Below are positions 1-9,184 of a stretch of DNA of 64,000 nucleotides, piece by piece. The stretch comes from Streptomyces sp. NBC_01750 (GTDB taxonomy: Bacteria; Actinomycetota; Actinomycetes; Streptomycetales; Streptomycetaceae), in the NCBI RefSeq assembly GCF_035918095.1, contig NZ_CP109137.1:5582001-5646000 (forward strand), given 5' to 3'. Made by a program: the position numbers and the translations under genes. The notes under the pieces are model-generated. The model was not told where the DNA came from and searched no databases. It was given only the letters and a program-made list of their open reading frames with translations. Each line of letters begins with the position of its first letter. Position 1 is the stretch's first letter.

Positions 1-550
1 CCGTGTTGCCCGCCGCGAGCGCCGGGGCGATCTTCCACGCGAGCATCAGGAGCGGGAAGTTCCAGGGGATGACCTGGCCCGCGACGCCGAGCGGCCGCGG
101 GTTCGCGCCGTAGCCGGCGTGGTCGAGCTTGTCGGCCCAGCCCGCGTAGTAGAAGAAGTGCGCGGCGACCAGCGGCAGGTCCGCGTCGCGGGTCTCCCTG
201 ATCGGCTTGCCGTTGTCGAGCGTCTCCAGGACGGCCAGCTCGCGCGAGCGCTCCTGGACGATCCGCGCGATACGGAACAGGTACTTGGACCGCTCCGCGC
301 CGGGCAGCGCCGACCACTTCTCGAAGGCCTTGCGCGCCGCCTTCACGGCGCGGTCCACGTCCTCGGCGCCGGCCCGGGCCACCTCGGCGAGCACCTCCTC
401 GGTGCTCGGCGAGACGGTCTTGAAGACCTTGCCGTCCGCGGCGTCGGTGAATTCGCCGTCGATGAAGAGGCCGTACGACGGTGCGATGTCGACGATTGCC
501 CGCGACTCGGGTGCGGGTGCGTACTCAAACAGCTGCTTGTCCATGTCCAT
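1..550 (-). CDS. Aldehyde dehydrogenase family protein, N-terminal part
   Basis: The reading frame starts at an ATG at 550 (MDMDKQLFEYAPAPES) and runs off the left edge after about 183 residues; family members are about 480 residues. The visible part has the usual NAD-dependent aldehyde dehydrogenase N-terminal region, with an FIDGEF segment near residue 29 and the conserved PWNFPLLMLAWKIAPALA region just before the edge. The catalytic cysteine and glutamate lie outside the window. It sits 5 bases downstream of deoC on the same strand, so the two are probably co-transcribed. That placement would fit oxidation of the acetaldehyde that DeoC releases, which is an inference from position only. 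Confidence 0.9.
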   Translation of the reverse strand, partial: MDMDKQLFEYAPAPESRAIVDIAPSYGLFIDGEFTDAADGKVFKTVSPSTEEVLAEVARAGAEDVDRAVKAARKAFEKWSALPGAERSKYLFRIARIVQERSRELAVLETLDNGKPIRETRDADLPLVAAHFFYYAGWADKLDHAGYGANPRPLGVAGQVIPWNFPLLMLAWKIAPALAAGNT

Positions 551-555
551 GGGGC

Positions 556-1503
556 TCAGTCCACCGTCACGTAGTCGGGGCCGGAGTAGCGGCCGGTCGC
601 CAGCTTCTGACGCTGCATGAGCAGATCGTTGAGCAGGCTCGACGCGCCGAAGCGGAACCAGTGGTTGTCCAGCCAGTCCGCACCGGCGGTCTCGTTGACC
701 AGCACGAGGAACTTGATCGCGTCCTTGCTGGTGCGGATGCCGCCCGCAGGCTTCACGCCCACCTGCACTCCAGTCTGCTCCCGGAAGTCGCGCACGGCCT
801 CCAGCATCAGCAGGGTGTTCGCGGGAGTGGCGTTCACCGCCACCTTGCCGGTCGAGGTCTTGATGAAGTCCGCGCCGGCGATCATGCCGAGCCAGGAGGC
901 GCGGCGGATGTTGTCGTACGTGGAGAGCTCGCCGGTCTCGAAGATGACCTTCAGCCGGGCGGCGCCCGAGGCCTCCTTCACGGCGAGGATCTCCTCGTAG
1001 ACCTTCAGGTAACGGCCGGAGAGGAAGGCTCCCCGGTCGATCACCATGTCGATCTCGTCGGCTCCGGCGGCGACGGCGTCACGGGTGTCCGCGAGCTTGA
1101 CGTCGAGCGCGGCGCGGCCGGCCGGGAAGGCGGTGGCGACGGAGGCGACCTTGACGCCGGAGCCCCGCAGGGCCTCCTTGGCGATGGCTGCCATATCGGG
1201 ATAGACGCAGACCGCGGCGGTCGTCGGGGTCGTGCGGTCGGTGGGATCGGGATGGACGGCCTTGGCGGCGAGCGACCGGACCTTGCCCGGGGTGTCCGCA
1301 CCCTCGAGCGTCGTCAGGTCGATCATCGAGATGGCCAGATCAATGGCGTACGCCTTGGCCGTCGTCTTGATCGAACGCGTGCCGAGCCCTGCGGCGCGGG
1401 CCTCCAGGCCTACGGCGTCGACGCCGGGCAGGCCGTGGAGGAAGCGGCGCAGTGTGCTGTCGGACGCGGTCACGTCAGCGAATGCGGGTGGGGTGGTGGG
1501 CAT
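556..1503 (-). CDS. deoC: Deoxyribose-phosphate aldolase
   Basis: Cytosolic class I aldolase that splits 2-deoxyribose 5-phosphate into glyceraldehyde 3-phosphate and acetaldehyde, the last step of deoxynucleoside breakdown. The 315-residue protein (start MPTTPPAFADV) contains the Schiff-base lysine in FIKTSTGK and the phosphate-binding GVKPAGGIRT segment. ATG at 1503 is preferred; a GTG two codons upstream is possible. The frame stays open much further upstream, but that part lacks homology and would run through the palindrome at 1523-1534. The gene is followed closely by an aldehyde dehydrogenase. The identical palindrome upstream of the purine nucleoside phosphorylase gene suggests common control by a nucleoside-responsive repressor. 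Confidence 0.95.
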   Translation of the reverse strand: MPTTPPAFADVTASDSTLRRFLHGLPGVDAVGLEARAAGLGTRSIKTTAKAYAIDLAISMIDLTTLEGADTPGKVRSLAAKAVHPDPTDRTTPTTAAVCVYPDMAAIAKEALRGSGVKVASVATAFPAGRAALDVKLADTRDAVAAGADEIDMVIDRGAFLSGRYLKVYEEILAVKEASGAARLKVIFETGELSTYDNIRRASWLGMIAGADFIKTSTGKVAVNATPANTLLMLEAVRDFREQTGVQVGVKPAGGIRTSKDAIKFLVLVNETAGADWLDNHWFRFGASSLLNDLLMQRQKLATGRYSGPDYVTVD

Positions 1504-1522
1504 GGTCACCAGATGAGCATAT

Positions 1523-1534
1523 CTACGCGCGTAG
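1523..1534. promoter_or_regulatory. Palindromic operator candidate upstream of deoC
   Basis: Perfect 12-bp palindrome CTACGCGCGTAG, 20 bases upstream of the deoC ATG. The same 12 bases, plus the flanking AT on one side, occur 26 bases upstream of the purine nucleoside phosphorylase gene at 6905-6916. Placement next to two nucleoside-catabolism starts makes an operator likely; the binding protein is not identified. Confidence 0.75.
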
Positions 1535-1636
1535 CGACCTGTACAGGGGGGCAGGTCAGCGCCGCCGGACGGTGACCTCGCGGCGGGCGTGACCCGCGCG
1601 GGAGGAGAGGCTGCAGCGTACGGCAGAATCGGAGGC

Positions 1637-2272
1637 ATGAGTAGCCCGCAGCAGCCCTCCGAGCCCACCTACGCCGACCGGGTCTTCCGGTCGCCCGCCG
1701 GGATCGCGGGCGGTGTGTTGTTGCTCGCACTCATCGTCTGGATCGCCGGGGACGCGCTCGTCCGCGGCGAGGGACGGACGCCGTGGCTCGCGCTCGCCGG
1801 GGCGGTGCTGGTCGTACCGCTCATCGTCGCGTTCACGCTGCGGCCCGCGGTCTTCGTCAACGAGGACCGGGTGCGGATCAGGAATCCGTTCCGGACGATC
1901 ACCCTGCCGTGGGCGGCCGTCGCCGATGTGCGCGCCGGGTACTCCAGCGAGGTCCTCACGCAGGAGGGCACGAAGTACCAGCTCTGGGCCATCCCCGTGT
2001 CGCTGCGCCAGCGCAAGCGGGTCTCGCGCAGGCAGGTGCAGAACGCGCACGACGACCCGCACAGCCGGACGTCCGTGTCGGCCGACGTCAACGACTCCCA
2101 GGCACGGCTGGCTCCCGCCGACCGGACGGTCGCGGATCTGCGCGCAGTGGCCGAGCGCAACGCGTCGCGGCCGGGTGCGCAGGGCGAGCCGCAGGTCCGC
2201 TGGGCGTACGAGGTGGTCGCGCCGGCCGTGGCCGGGGCCGTGCTGCTCACGGTGCTGCTGGCCATCGGCTGA
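1637..2272 (+). CDS. Membrane protein with PH-like domain
   Basis: A 211-residue protein of unknown function. It has two adjacent N-terminal membrane segments (about residues 19-36 and 48-66), then a soluble region of the bacterial PH-domain type (about 70-115, VFVNEDRVRIRNPFRTITL), a polar linker, and a third membrane segment at the C terminus (VVAPAVAGAVLLTVLLAIG). The ATG at 1637 follows a clear GGAGG ribosome site. It is transcribed divergently from deoC and convergently with the next membrane protein. Such proteins are common in Streptomyces; role unknown, and no ligand can be read from the sequence. Confidence 0.8.
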   Translation: MSSPQQPSEPTYADRVFRSPAGIAGGVLLLALIVWIAGDALVRGEGRTPWLALAGAVLVVPLIVAFTLRPAVFVNEDRVRIRNPFRTITLPWAAVADVRAGYSSEVLTQEGTKYQLWAIPVSLRQRKRVSRRQVQNAHDDPHSRTSVSADVNDSQARLAPADRTVADLRAVAERNASRPGAQGEPQVRWAYEVVAPAVAGAVLLTVLLAIG

Positions 2273-2402
2273 GGCCCCTCCTCAGCTCCTGAGTCTCCCC
2301 GAGGTGTCGGCCGGGGCCGATGAAGGCCGGGTCCGGCCGGATGCCGCCTCGTCGCCGCGCGCGGCGTCCGCGAGGCATCCGGTCCACGTCCGACCGCGAC
2401 GG

Positions 2403-3599
2403 TCACGGCGGTCCCTTCCACACCAGCAGCATGTACGACCCCAGCCACGCCGACGACAGCATCGACGTGCCCAGCACCACCGCAACCACCGCCGTCCGCC
2501 GCGCCCTGGCCAGTGCCAGCGCGATCGGCAGCAGCAGCGGGAAGCCGGGCAGGAGAAAGCGGGTGCGCGGAAAGTAGACGCCGCCGCTGCCCAGGACGAC
2601 CAGCAGCAGCACGCCGGTGAAGACGAGCAGCACCAGCGGCTGCCGGTCGGCGAGGCAGAGCAGATACAGCCCGACCGACACGATCAGTATCAACGACACC
2701 ATCACCAGGAAGAGCTGAGGACGCGTCATGTACAGCAGGTACTGCCGCAGCCGCAGCAGCGTCGTCGCCCCGCCGTCCCACTCGTTGCGCCACAGCCTCT
2801 GCACGGCGAAGTAACCGTCGGGCCGTCCCACCCGCAGCCCCACCCACGCGACGTACGCCAGCCACCCCAGCGGCGCGATCAGCGCCCCCACGAGCGCCCG
2901 CCGGTTCCCGCGGCAGGACGCCAGCAGCGCGGCCACGGACACGGCCGCCGCGACCGCGATGCCCGTCGGCCTGGTCAGCCCGGCGAGCACGGCCAGCGAA
3001 GCCGCCCACAGCCAGCGCCCGGTGAGCACCGCGTACAGCGCCCACGCCGCCAGCGCCGTGAACAATGACTCGGTGTAGCCCATCCACTGGACGATCGCGA
3101 CGGGCAGCACGCCCCACAGGACGGCGAGCATCGTGCCCGTCCGCCGCCCGTACAACCGGTCGCCCACCGCGAAGACCCCCCACGCGGCGACGAACGAGAA
3201 CATGACCGCGAGGACGAGTGCGACCGTGGCGCGCGAGCCGGGTGTCACACCGGCGGCGGCCTTGATCAGGACCGGATAGAGCGGGAAGAAGGCCAGGTTG
3301 TTGGTGTTGAACCGGGTGCCGAGGGTGTCGGCGTACCCGTGGTCGGCGATGCCCAGGTACCAGCCGGAGTCCCAGGACGTGGCGAGCGTCGGCCAGACAC
3401 CGTGGTGGCCCAGATGCGTCCACCTGGCGAGGACGAGAAGACCGCACAGCCGCACCGCGAGATAGCCGAGCAGCGCGGGCGCGGCCCGCCGCAGTGCGCG
3501 CCGCAGCCGGTCCCGTACGCCGGTCGCGGCACCGCCTCCCGGGGCCGGTGGGCGCCGGGAGGCGGGGACGGTGGGCCGAACGGTCGCGGTGGGGTGCAC
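2403..3599 (-). CDS. Multi-pass membrane glycosyltransferase, mannosyltransferase (PIG-V-like) type
   Basis: A 398-residue integral membrane protein with about nine to ten hydrophobic segments after an arginine/proline-rich cytoplasmic N terminus. The first outside loop carries the aromatic/acidic pattern WDSGWYLGIADHGY, and a later loop has WMGYTESLFTALAAWALY and GLTRPTG; these are hallmarks of the GT-C fold PIG-V/GPI18-like mannosyltransferase family, which uses polyprenyl-phosphate sugars at the membrane. Acceptor unknown. It is encoded head to tail with the phosphomannomutase-type gene upstream; a link through mannose metabolism is possible but unproven. ATG at 3599 gives the usual family length. 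Confidence 0.8.
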   Translation of the reverse strand: MHPTATVRPTVPASRRPPAPGGGAATGVRDRLRRALRRAAPALLGYLAVRLCGLLVLARWTHLGHHGVWPTLATSWDSGWYLGIADHGYADTLGTRFNTNNLAFFPLYPVLIKAAAGVTPGSRATVALVLAVMFSFVAAWGVFAVGDRLYGRRTGTMLAVLWGVLPVAIVQWMGYTESLFTALAAWALYAVLTGRWLWAASLAVLAGLTRPTGIAVAAAVSVAALLASCRGNRRALVGALIAPLGWLAYVAWVGLRVGRPDGYFAVQRLWRNEWDGGATTLLRLRQYLLYMTRPQLFLVMVSLILIVSVGLYLLCLADRQPLVLLVFTGVLLLVVLGSGGVYFPRTRFLLPGFPLLLPIALALARARRTAVVAVVLGTSMLSSAWLGSYMLLVWKGPP

Positions 3600-3803
3600 A
3601 GCGGCAGCTCCTGGGACTCGGTATGCGCTACCGGGACACCCTTTCCCGGACGGTCCCGGGGAGCGGGTGCCACTGCCTCAACTCCGTACGAGATTCACCC
3701 GTGCGGACGGTCGTGCGGGCGGTCGTGCGGGCGGTCCCTGTACCGACGTGCGGGCGGTTCCTGCGCCCACCGGCGGACGGTCCGTACGCACGCCGGCCGG
3801 CGG

Positions 3804-5492
3804 TCAGATACCCGCGGCCGCCGCGAGATCCCGCTTGATCCCGGCGAGGACCTCGGCGGCCCGCTCCCGGGCGGTGGCGAGCGCGGACGCGTCCGCGACC
3901 GGCACCACGACCTCCAGGTAGCACTTGAGCTTGGGCTCGGTGCCGCTCGGGCGGACGATGACGCGGGCCTTGAACTCGCCGTCGAGGTAGTAGCGCAGCC
4001 CGTCCGTGGGCGGCAGCCTGTCCGTACCGCGGTTGAGGTCCTCGGCGGTGACGACGGGCAGCCCGGCGAGCACGGCCGGCGGCTGCTCGCGCAGCGCCCG
4101 CATCGCGTTCGCGATGATGCTCAGGTCCTCGACCCGCACCGACAGCTGGTCCGTGGCGTGCAGACCGTGCTCGACGGCGAGGTCGTCGAGCAGATCGGTG
4201 AGCGTACGGCCCTGTTCTTTCAGCTCCGAGGCCAGCTCGGTGACGAGCAGCGCGGCGGTAATGCCGTCCTTGTCGCGTACGCCGTCGGGGTCGACGCAGT
4301 AGCCGAGCGCCTCCTCGTAGCCGTACCGCAGGCCGTCCACGCGGGCGATCCACTTGAAGCCGGTCAGCGTCTCCGCGTACGGCAGACCCGCGGCCTCGGC
4401 GATCCGCCCCAGCAGGGACGAGGACACGATCGACTCGGCGAAGGTGCTGTTCCTGTCCCGCGGAGACACTCCCTTGTGGACGAGGTGCGCGGCGAGCAGT
4501 GCGCCGACCTCGTCGCCGCGGAGCATGCGCCAGCCTCCCCCTGTCGCTGCCGGGGGGACCCCCAGCGCGGCTTCGTCGGGGACGGCGACGGCGCACCGGT
4601 CCGCGTCGGGGTCGTTGGCGACGACGATGTCTGGCTGTGCCCGGCGCGCGGTCTCGAAGGCGAGATCCATCGCACCCGGCTCCTCGGGATTGGGGAACGC
4701 GACGGTCGGGAAGGCCGGGTCGGGCTCGGCCTGCTCCTGTACGAGGGTGGGCGCGGGGAAGCCGGCGCGGTCGAAGGCGGCGATCAGCACGTCCTTGCCG
4801 ACGCCGTGCATGGCCGTGTAGACGACGCGGGCGGTACGGGGGGAGCCGGTGGTCAGGACGGCGTCCGTACGCGCCAGATAGGCGTCCAGGACCTCGTCGC
4901 CGAGGGTGTCCCAGCCGCTCTCGGCCCGCGGCACATCATGGAGACTCGCCACGGCCGCGATCTCCTCGGCGATCTCCGCGTCGGCGGGCGGCACGATCTG
5001 GGAGCCGTCGCCGAGGTAGACCTTGTAGCCGTTGTCGCGCGGAGGGTTGTGGCTGGCCGTGACCTCGACACCGGCGGCCGCGCCCAACTGCCTTATGGCG
5101 AAGGCGAGTACGGGCGTCGGCAGCGGGCGCGGCAGCACGGCGGCGCGGAGCCCGGCGCCGACCATGACGGCGGCGGTGTCGCGCGCGAAGTCGGCGGACT
5201 TGTAGCGGGCGTCGTATCCGATGACGACGAGCCCGTCGCCCTGTCCCCTCGCCTTGAGGTACGCGGCGAGTCCGGCGGCGGCCCTGATGACGACGGCCCG
5301 GTTCATCCGCATGGGCCCGGCCCCGAGCTCCCCGCGCAGTCCGGCCGTCCCGAACTGCAGCATCCCGCTGAACCGCGCGGCGAGCTCGTCGAGGTCCTTG
5401 GTCTCGATGAGCTTCCCGAGTTCGTCCCGGGTCTCACTGTCCGGGTCCTCCGCCAGCCACGCGCTCGCCCGCGCGATGAGGTCCTGCTGCAC
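3804..5492 (-). CDS. Phospho-sugar mutase (phosphomannomutase/phosphopentomutase family)
   Basis: A 562-residue cytosolic alpha-D-phosphohexomutase superfamily enzyme that moves phosphate between the terminal carbon and C1 of a sugar. Motifs in order: active-site serine loop TASHNPP (about residue 135), metal loop DPDADR (about 290), sugar-specificity loop YEEALGY, and phosphate-binding RPSGTEPK near the C terminus. The best start is GTG at 5492, preceded by AGGCGG; an open frame continues upstream without homology. Lying between deoC and purine nucleoside phosphorylase, it may act on ribose or deoxyribose phosphate in nucleoside salvage, but the family also includes glucose and mannose mutases and specificity cannot be settled by eye. 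Confidence 0.9.
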   Translation of the reverse strand: MQQDLIARASAWLAEDPDSETRDELGKLIETKDLDELAARFSGMLQFGTAGLRGELGAGPMRMNRAVVIRAAAGLAAYLKARGQGDGLVVIGYDARYKSADFARDTAAVMVGAGLRAAVLPRPLPTPVLAFAIRQLGAAAGVEVTASHNPPRDNGYKVYLGDGSQIVPPADAEIAEEIAAVASLHDVPRAESGWDTLGDEVLDAYLARTDAVLTTGSPRTARVVYTAMHGVGKDVLIAAFDRAGFPAPTLVQEQAEPDPAFPTVAFPNPEEPGAMDLAFETARRAQPDIVVANDPDADRCAVAVPDEAALGVPPAATGGGWRMLRGDEVGALLAAHLVHKGVSPRDRNSTFAESIVSSSLLGRIAEAAGLPYAETLTGFKWIARVDGLRYGYEEALGYCVDPDGVRDKDGITAALLVTELASELKEQGRTLTDLLDDLAVEHGLHATDQLSVRVEDLSIIANAMRALREQPPAVLAGLPVVTAEDLNRGTDRLPPTDGLRYYLDGEFKARVIVRPSGTEPKLKCYLEVVVPVADASALATARERAAEVLAGIKRDLAAAAGI

Positions 5493-6048
5493 GGTTGGTC
5501 CGCCTCTCGTGTGTAATCCGTCGCCCCGCCCATTATTTCGGAGGGCCGCCCCCGATCCCCTGTGGCGCCCGCGGCGCCGTGGGGCTGTCCTGTACCCGCG
5601 ATCCACGGCACCGAAGCGGCACGGCTCCCCTGTGCGGGGGCCTCCGGCGCGCTCGGGCCGGCCGGTCCGGTTCCGGGGGAAGCGGACCCGGAGAACCCTC
5701 CGCCGCGGCGCGAAGTCAACGCGCTGCCGGTGCCGGGGGTGGTGTCCGGCTTGCTGTGCGTGGGCCCCTGGTTCCGTTGCCCCCGCGGCGCGAAGCCGCC
5801 GCCTCGCCGGGCGCGGGGTACGCACCGTCGATCCGTCCGGAGGTACGAGCTCCTGCGCCCGGGCCGCCACGCGGTTCCCGTGGCCCCCGCAGTGCGATTC
5901 CGCCGCCCGGCCAACCCCGCGCCCTGCCGCGCGATGCCGCTCGCACCCGGCACACGGCGCGAAGCCGCCGCGTGTGCCGGGGGTGGGGGGACCGTGCCCC
6001 CACACCCCCGCACATCGGCGGTGGGTCGGCGGGACGGGTTCTCGCCGC
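5493..6048. other. 556-bp gene-free stretch between phosphorylase and mutase genes
   Basis: No convincing coding frame is seen here, although all frames are open because of the extreme GC content. It holds two copies of the short hairpin word GGCGCGAAGCCGCCG (about 5785 and 5958), which recurs at about 19190 and 19433. The stretch probably carries the 3' end of the phosphorylase transcript and the promoter of the mutase gene. Confidence 0.6.
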
Positions 6049-6879
6049 TCAGATGCGGTCCAGCACCCGCGTCAGCAGCTCGCCCATCCGCGCCGCCGAG
6101 TCGCGGCCCGCCTGCAGTACTTCCTCGTGGTTCAGCGGCTCGCCGGTCAGGCCCGCAGCCAGGTTCGTGACCAGCGAGATGCCGAGCACCTCCGCGCCGG
6201 CCTCGCGCGCGGCGATCGCCTCGAGGACCGTCGACATGCCCACCAGGTCGCCGCCGAGCACGCGGACCATGTTGATCTCCGCCGGCGTCTCGTAGTGCGG
6301 GCCGGGGAACTGGACGTAGACACCCTCCTCCAGGGAGGCGTCGACCTCCTTGCACAGCGCCCGCAGCCGCGGCGAGTACAGGTCCGTCAGGTCCACGAAG
6401 TTCGCGCCGATGATCGGCGACGCCGCCGTCAGGTTGATGTGGTCGCTGATCAGCACCGGCTGGCCGGGGCGCATGCCCTCGCGCAGGCCGCCGCAGCCGT
6501 TCGTCAGGACGACCGTCTTGCAGCCCGCTGCCACCGCGGTACGCACCCCGTGCGCCACCGCCGCGACCCCGCGGCCCTCGTAGTAGTGGGTCCGGCCGAG
6601 GAAGACCAGCGCCCGCTTCTCGCCGATCCGGTACGAACGGATCTTGCCGCCGTGGCCCTCGACCGCAGGCGGCGGGAAGCCGGGCAGTTCGGTGACCGGG
6701 AATTCGGCCTCGGGCGCGCCGAGCGCATCGGCGGCGGGCGCCCAGCCGGAGCCCATCACCAGGGCTACGTCGTGCGTCTCGGCGCCGGTCAGCTCGCGCA
6801 GTCTCGCGGCTGCTGCGTCGGCTGCGGCATGGGGGTCGGCAAGAGCGCCGTTGAGGTCCGGATTCACAGATGCGTTCAC
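6049..6879 (-). CDS. Purine-nucleoside phosphorylase
   Basis: A 276-residue cytosolic enzyme of the trimeric class that uses phosphate to split purine (deoxy)nucleosides into base and (deoxy)ribose 1-phosphate. Visible motifs: the glycine phosphate loop VALVMGSGW (about residue 40), [27 protein letters not shown] (about 194) and GMSTVLE. Length is typical. The product feeds the phospho-sugar mutase encoded next and then DeoC. The ATG at 6879 lies 26 bases from the palindrome CTACGCGCGTAG also found at deoC, which supports one nucleoside-catabolism regulon. It corresponds functionally to deoD, but it belongs to the trimeric family, so no symbol is assigned. Confidence 0.93.
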   Translation of the reverse strand: MNASVNPDLNGALADPHAAADAAAARLRELTGAETHDVALVMGSGWAPAADALGAPEAEFPVTELPGFPPPAVEGHGGKIRSYRIGEKRALVFLGRTHYYEGRGVAAVAHGVRTAVAAGCKTVVLTNGCGGLREGMRPGQPVLISDHINLTAASPIIGANFVDLTDLYSPRLRALCKEVDASLEEGVYVQFPGPHYETPAEINMVRVLGGDLVGMSTVLEAIAAREAGAEVLGISLVTNLAAGLTGEPLNHEEVLQAGRDSAARMGELLTRVLDRI

Positions 6880-6904
6880 GCCGACGAGGGTAGCCGGTCA
6901 TTCC

Positions 6905-6916
6905 CTACGCGCGTAG
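6905..6916. promoter_or_regulatory. Palindromic operator candidate upstream of purine nucleoside phosphorylase
   Basis: Perfect palindrome CTACGCGCGTAG, identical to the one before deoC. Read on the coding strand it continues as ATCTACGCGCGTAG, so 14 bases are shared with the deoC copy (there on the opposite strand). Position 26 bases before the start codon suits a repressor site. Confidence 0.75.
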
Positions 6917-7046
6917 ATGATGCAGCCCACGGTCTTCGGATCGTTGTCTTGTCGTTTCCGACAAATGAACGTGCGAACCACTGAACGCGACTCGCGACCC
7001 GGCAACCGGCGACCTCGACCCGGCAACCGGAAAGGCGCACGCCGCG

Positions 7047-7484
7047 TCAGCAAGGGCGCTTGCGCAGCTCCATCACATAGTCGTGCGGTGCCCCCGCCGA
7101 ATCCGCCGCGTCCGCCAGCTCCCCCAGATACCTGGCCGACGGCAGCCCGCCCTCGTACCCGTTCAGCACGTACACCCAGGCCGGCTCCTCGCCGTCCAGC
7201 GTGTCGACGCGGATCCGCATCCGCCGGTAGATGTCGAGCCCGACACCCTCCCAGCGGTCCATGGAGTCCTCGTCCATCGGCGCGATGTCGTACAGCGCGA
7301 CAAAGACCTGCGAGCGCGGCGCCTCCACGATCGTGGCCAGCGCGCCCTCCCAGCCCATCTGCTCGCCGCCGAAGGTCAGCCGCCAGCCGTTGAGCCAGCC
7401 GGTCCCGCGCAAGGGGGAGTGCGGTGCGCGGCGGGACATCAGCCGCGCGTCGAGGTTGCCGGCGTACGCGGCGTAGAGCGACAT
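7047..7484 (-). CDS. Gamma-glutamylcyclotransferase-like protein
   Basis: A 145-residue cytosolic protein of the gamma-glutamylcyclotransferase/AIG2-like fold. The N terminus SLYAAYAGNLD matches the substrate-binding YGSNL-type loop, followed by the strand-rich core (GWRLTFGG, VFVALYDIAPMDEDSMDRWEG) whose acidic residues are usual for cyclotransferase activity on gamma-glutamyl amines. The start at 7484 is chosen because homology begins at MSLYAAY; an upstream extension to 7538 is open but arginine-rich and unlikely. Divergent from the quinone reductase gene. Substrate unknown. Confidence 0.8.
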   Translation of the reverse strand: MSLYAAYAGNLDARLMSRRAPHSPLRGTGWLNGWRLTFGGEQMGWEGALATIVEAPRSQVFVALYDIAPMDEDSMDRWEGVGLDIYRRMRIRVDTLDGEEPAWVYVLNGYEGGLPSARYLGELADAADSAGAPHDYVMELRKRPC

Positions 7485-7687
7485 GGGATCGAGGGTACGG
7501 GAGGGGGCGGAGAGGCTGCCCACCCGGCGGAACCGCACACGGTTGCGGCGGTACGGAGCCCCGGGGGAAGAGCTACTTGAACCGTGCGGGACAATGGGGT
7601 ACGTACTGCATTCCCCCGGGGCACCCCCCGGACCCCCGGTCGGGCGGGCAGGCGGGCCGGGATTGACAATGCGAGGCGGACTTTTTT

Positions 7688-9127
7688 GTGACCCGGATCG
7701 TGATCATCGGTGGCGGACCCGGCGGTTATGAGGCGGCCCTGGTGGGCGCCCAGCTCGGCGCGGAGGTGACCGTCGTCGACTGCGACGGCCTGGGCGGAGC
7801 GTCGGTGCTCACCGACTGCGTACCCTCGAAGACTCTGATCGCGACGGCCGAGGTGATGACGACCTTCGACTCCTCCTACGAGGAGCTGGGCATCATCGTG
7901 GCCGACGACACGCCGCACATCGAGCAGGCCGCCCGGGTCGTCGGCGTCGACCTCGGCAAGGTCAACCGACGGGTGAAGCGGCTCGCCCTCGCCCAGTCCC
8001 ACGACATCACGGCCTCCGTCACCCGGGCCGGCGCGCGCGTGCTGCGCGGCCGCGGCCGGCTCTCCGGGCGCCAGGCCATGGACGGCTCCCGCAAGGTGAT
8101 CGTGCGCGCCGCTGACGGCAGCGAGGAGACGCTGACTGCCGACGCCGTACTGATCGCGACCGGCGGCCACCCGCGCGAGATCCCGGACGCCCTCCCCGAC
8201 GGAGAGCGCATTCTCAACTGGACGCAGGTGTACGACCTGGACGAGCTCCCCGAGGAGCTCATCGTGGTCGGCTCCGGTGTCACCGGCGCCGAGTTCGCCG
8301 GCGCGTACCAGGCGCTCGGATCCCGGGTCACCCTCGTCTCCTCCCGCGACCGCGTGCTCCCGGGCGAGGACCCGGACGCCGCCGCCGTCCTCGAGGACGT
8401 CTTCCGCCGTCGCGGCATGAACGTCATGGCCCGCTCCCGCGCCGAGGCCGCCAAGCGCGTCGGCGACCGCGTCGAGGTCACCCTCTCCGACGGCCGTGTC
8501 ATCTCGGGTACGCACTGTCTGATGGCGGTCGGCGCGATCCCGAACTCCGCCGGCATGGGCCTGGAGGAGGCCGGCGTACGGCTCAAGGACTCGGGCCACA
8601 TCTGGACCGACAAGGTCTCCCGTACCGGCGCTCCCGGCGTGTACGCGGCCGGTGACGTCACCGGCGTCTTCGCGCTCGCCTCGGTCGCGGCCATGCAGGG
8701 CCGGATCGCGATGTACCACTTCCTGGGCGACGCGGTGCAGCCGCTGAACCTGAAGACCGTCTCGTCGAACGTCTTCACCGACCCGGAGATCGCGACGGTC
8801 GGTTACAGCCAGGCGGACGTGGACGCCGGCAAGATCGACGCACGGGTCGTCAAGCTGCCGTTGCTGCGCAACCCGCGCGCGAAGATGCAGGGCATCCGGG
8901 ACGGCTTCGTCAAGATCTTCTGCCGTCCGGGTACGGGAATCGTGGTCGGCGGTGTGGTCGTCTCGCCGCGCGCGAGCGAGCTGATCCATCCCATCTCGAT
9001 CGCGGTCGACAACAATCTGACGGTGGAACAGATCGCAAACGCTTTCACTGTGTACCCCTCTCTGTCGGGGTCGATCGCCGAGGTGGCACGGCAGCTGCAC
9101 ACCCGCAAGGCGACCGGCGAGGCGTGA
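7688..9127 (+). CDS. NAD(P)H-quinone dehydrogenase, LpdA-like flavoprotein
   Basis: A 479-residue FAD/NAD-binding protein of the dihydrolipoamide dehydrogenase superfamily. The FAD Rossmann motif VIIGGGPGGYEAA lies at the N terminus, an NAD motif VVGSGVTGAEFA near residue 195, and the dimerisation domain from about 345. The usual redox pair CxxxxC is not intact: the segment reads GGASVLTDCVPSKT, with the first cysteine missing, and the C-terminal His-Glu dyad is replaced by VYPSLSGSIAE. This matches mycobacterial LpdA (Rv3303c), known as a NAD(P)H:quinone reductase rather than a lipoamide dehydrogenase. GTG at 7688 gives the start directly before the Rossmann strand. Confidence 0.88.
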   Translation: MTRIVIIGGGPGGYEAALVGAQLGAEVTVVDCDGLGGASVLTDCVPSKTLIATAEVMTTFDSSYEELGIIVADDTPHIEQAARVVGVDLGKVNRRVKRLALAQSHDITASVTRAGARVLRGRGRLSGRQAMDGSRKVIVRAADGSEETLTADAVLIATGGHPREIPDALPDGERILNWTQVYDLDELPEELIVVGSGVTGAEFAGAYQALGSRVTLVSSRDRVLPGEDPDAAAVLEDVFRRRGMNVMARSRAEAAKRVGDRVEVTLSDGRVISGTHCLMAVGAIPNSAGMGLEEAGVRLKDSGHIWTDKVSRTGAPGVYAAGDVTGVFALASVAAMQGRIAMYHFLGDAVQPLNLKTVSSNVFTDPEIATVGYSQADVDAGKIDARVVKLPLLRNPRAKMQGIRDGFVKIFCRPGTGIVVGGVVVSPRASELIHPISIAVDNNLTVEQIANAFTVYPSLSGSIAEVARQLHTRKATGEA

Positions 9128-9184
9128 TGCAGGCGTAAATCCGAAGAACCCCGGGCACTCCACGCACCGGCCGATCAACTTCGG

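Noticed and set aside
1669..3447. Very long frames opposite or overlapping known genes throughout the window
   Set aside because: They are by-products of high GC content: Arg/Pro/Ala-rich, without homology, and overlapping genes with clear motifs.
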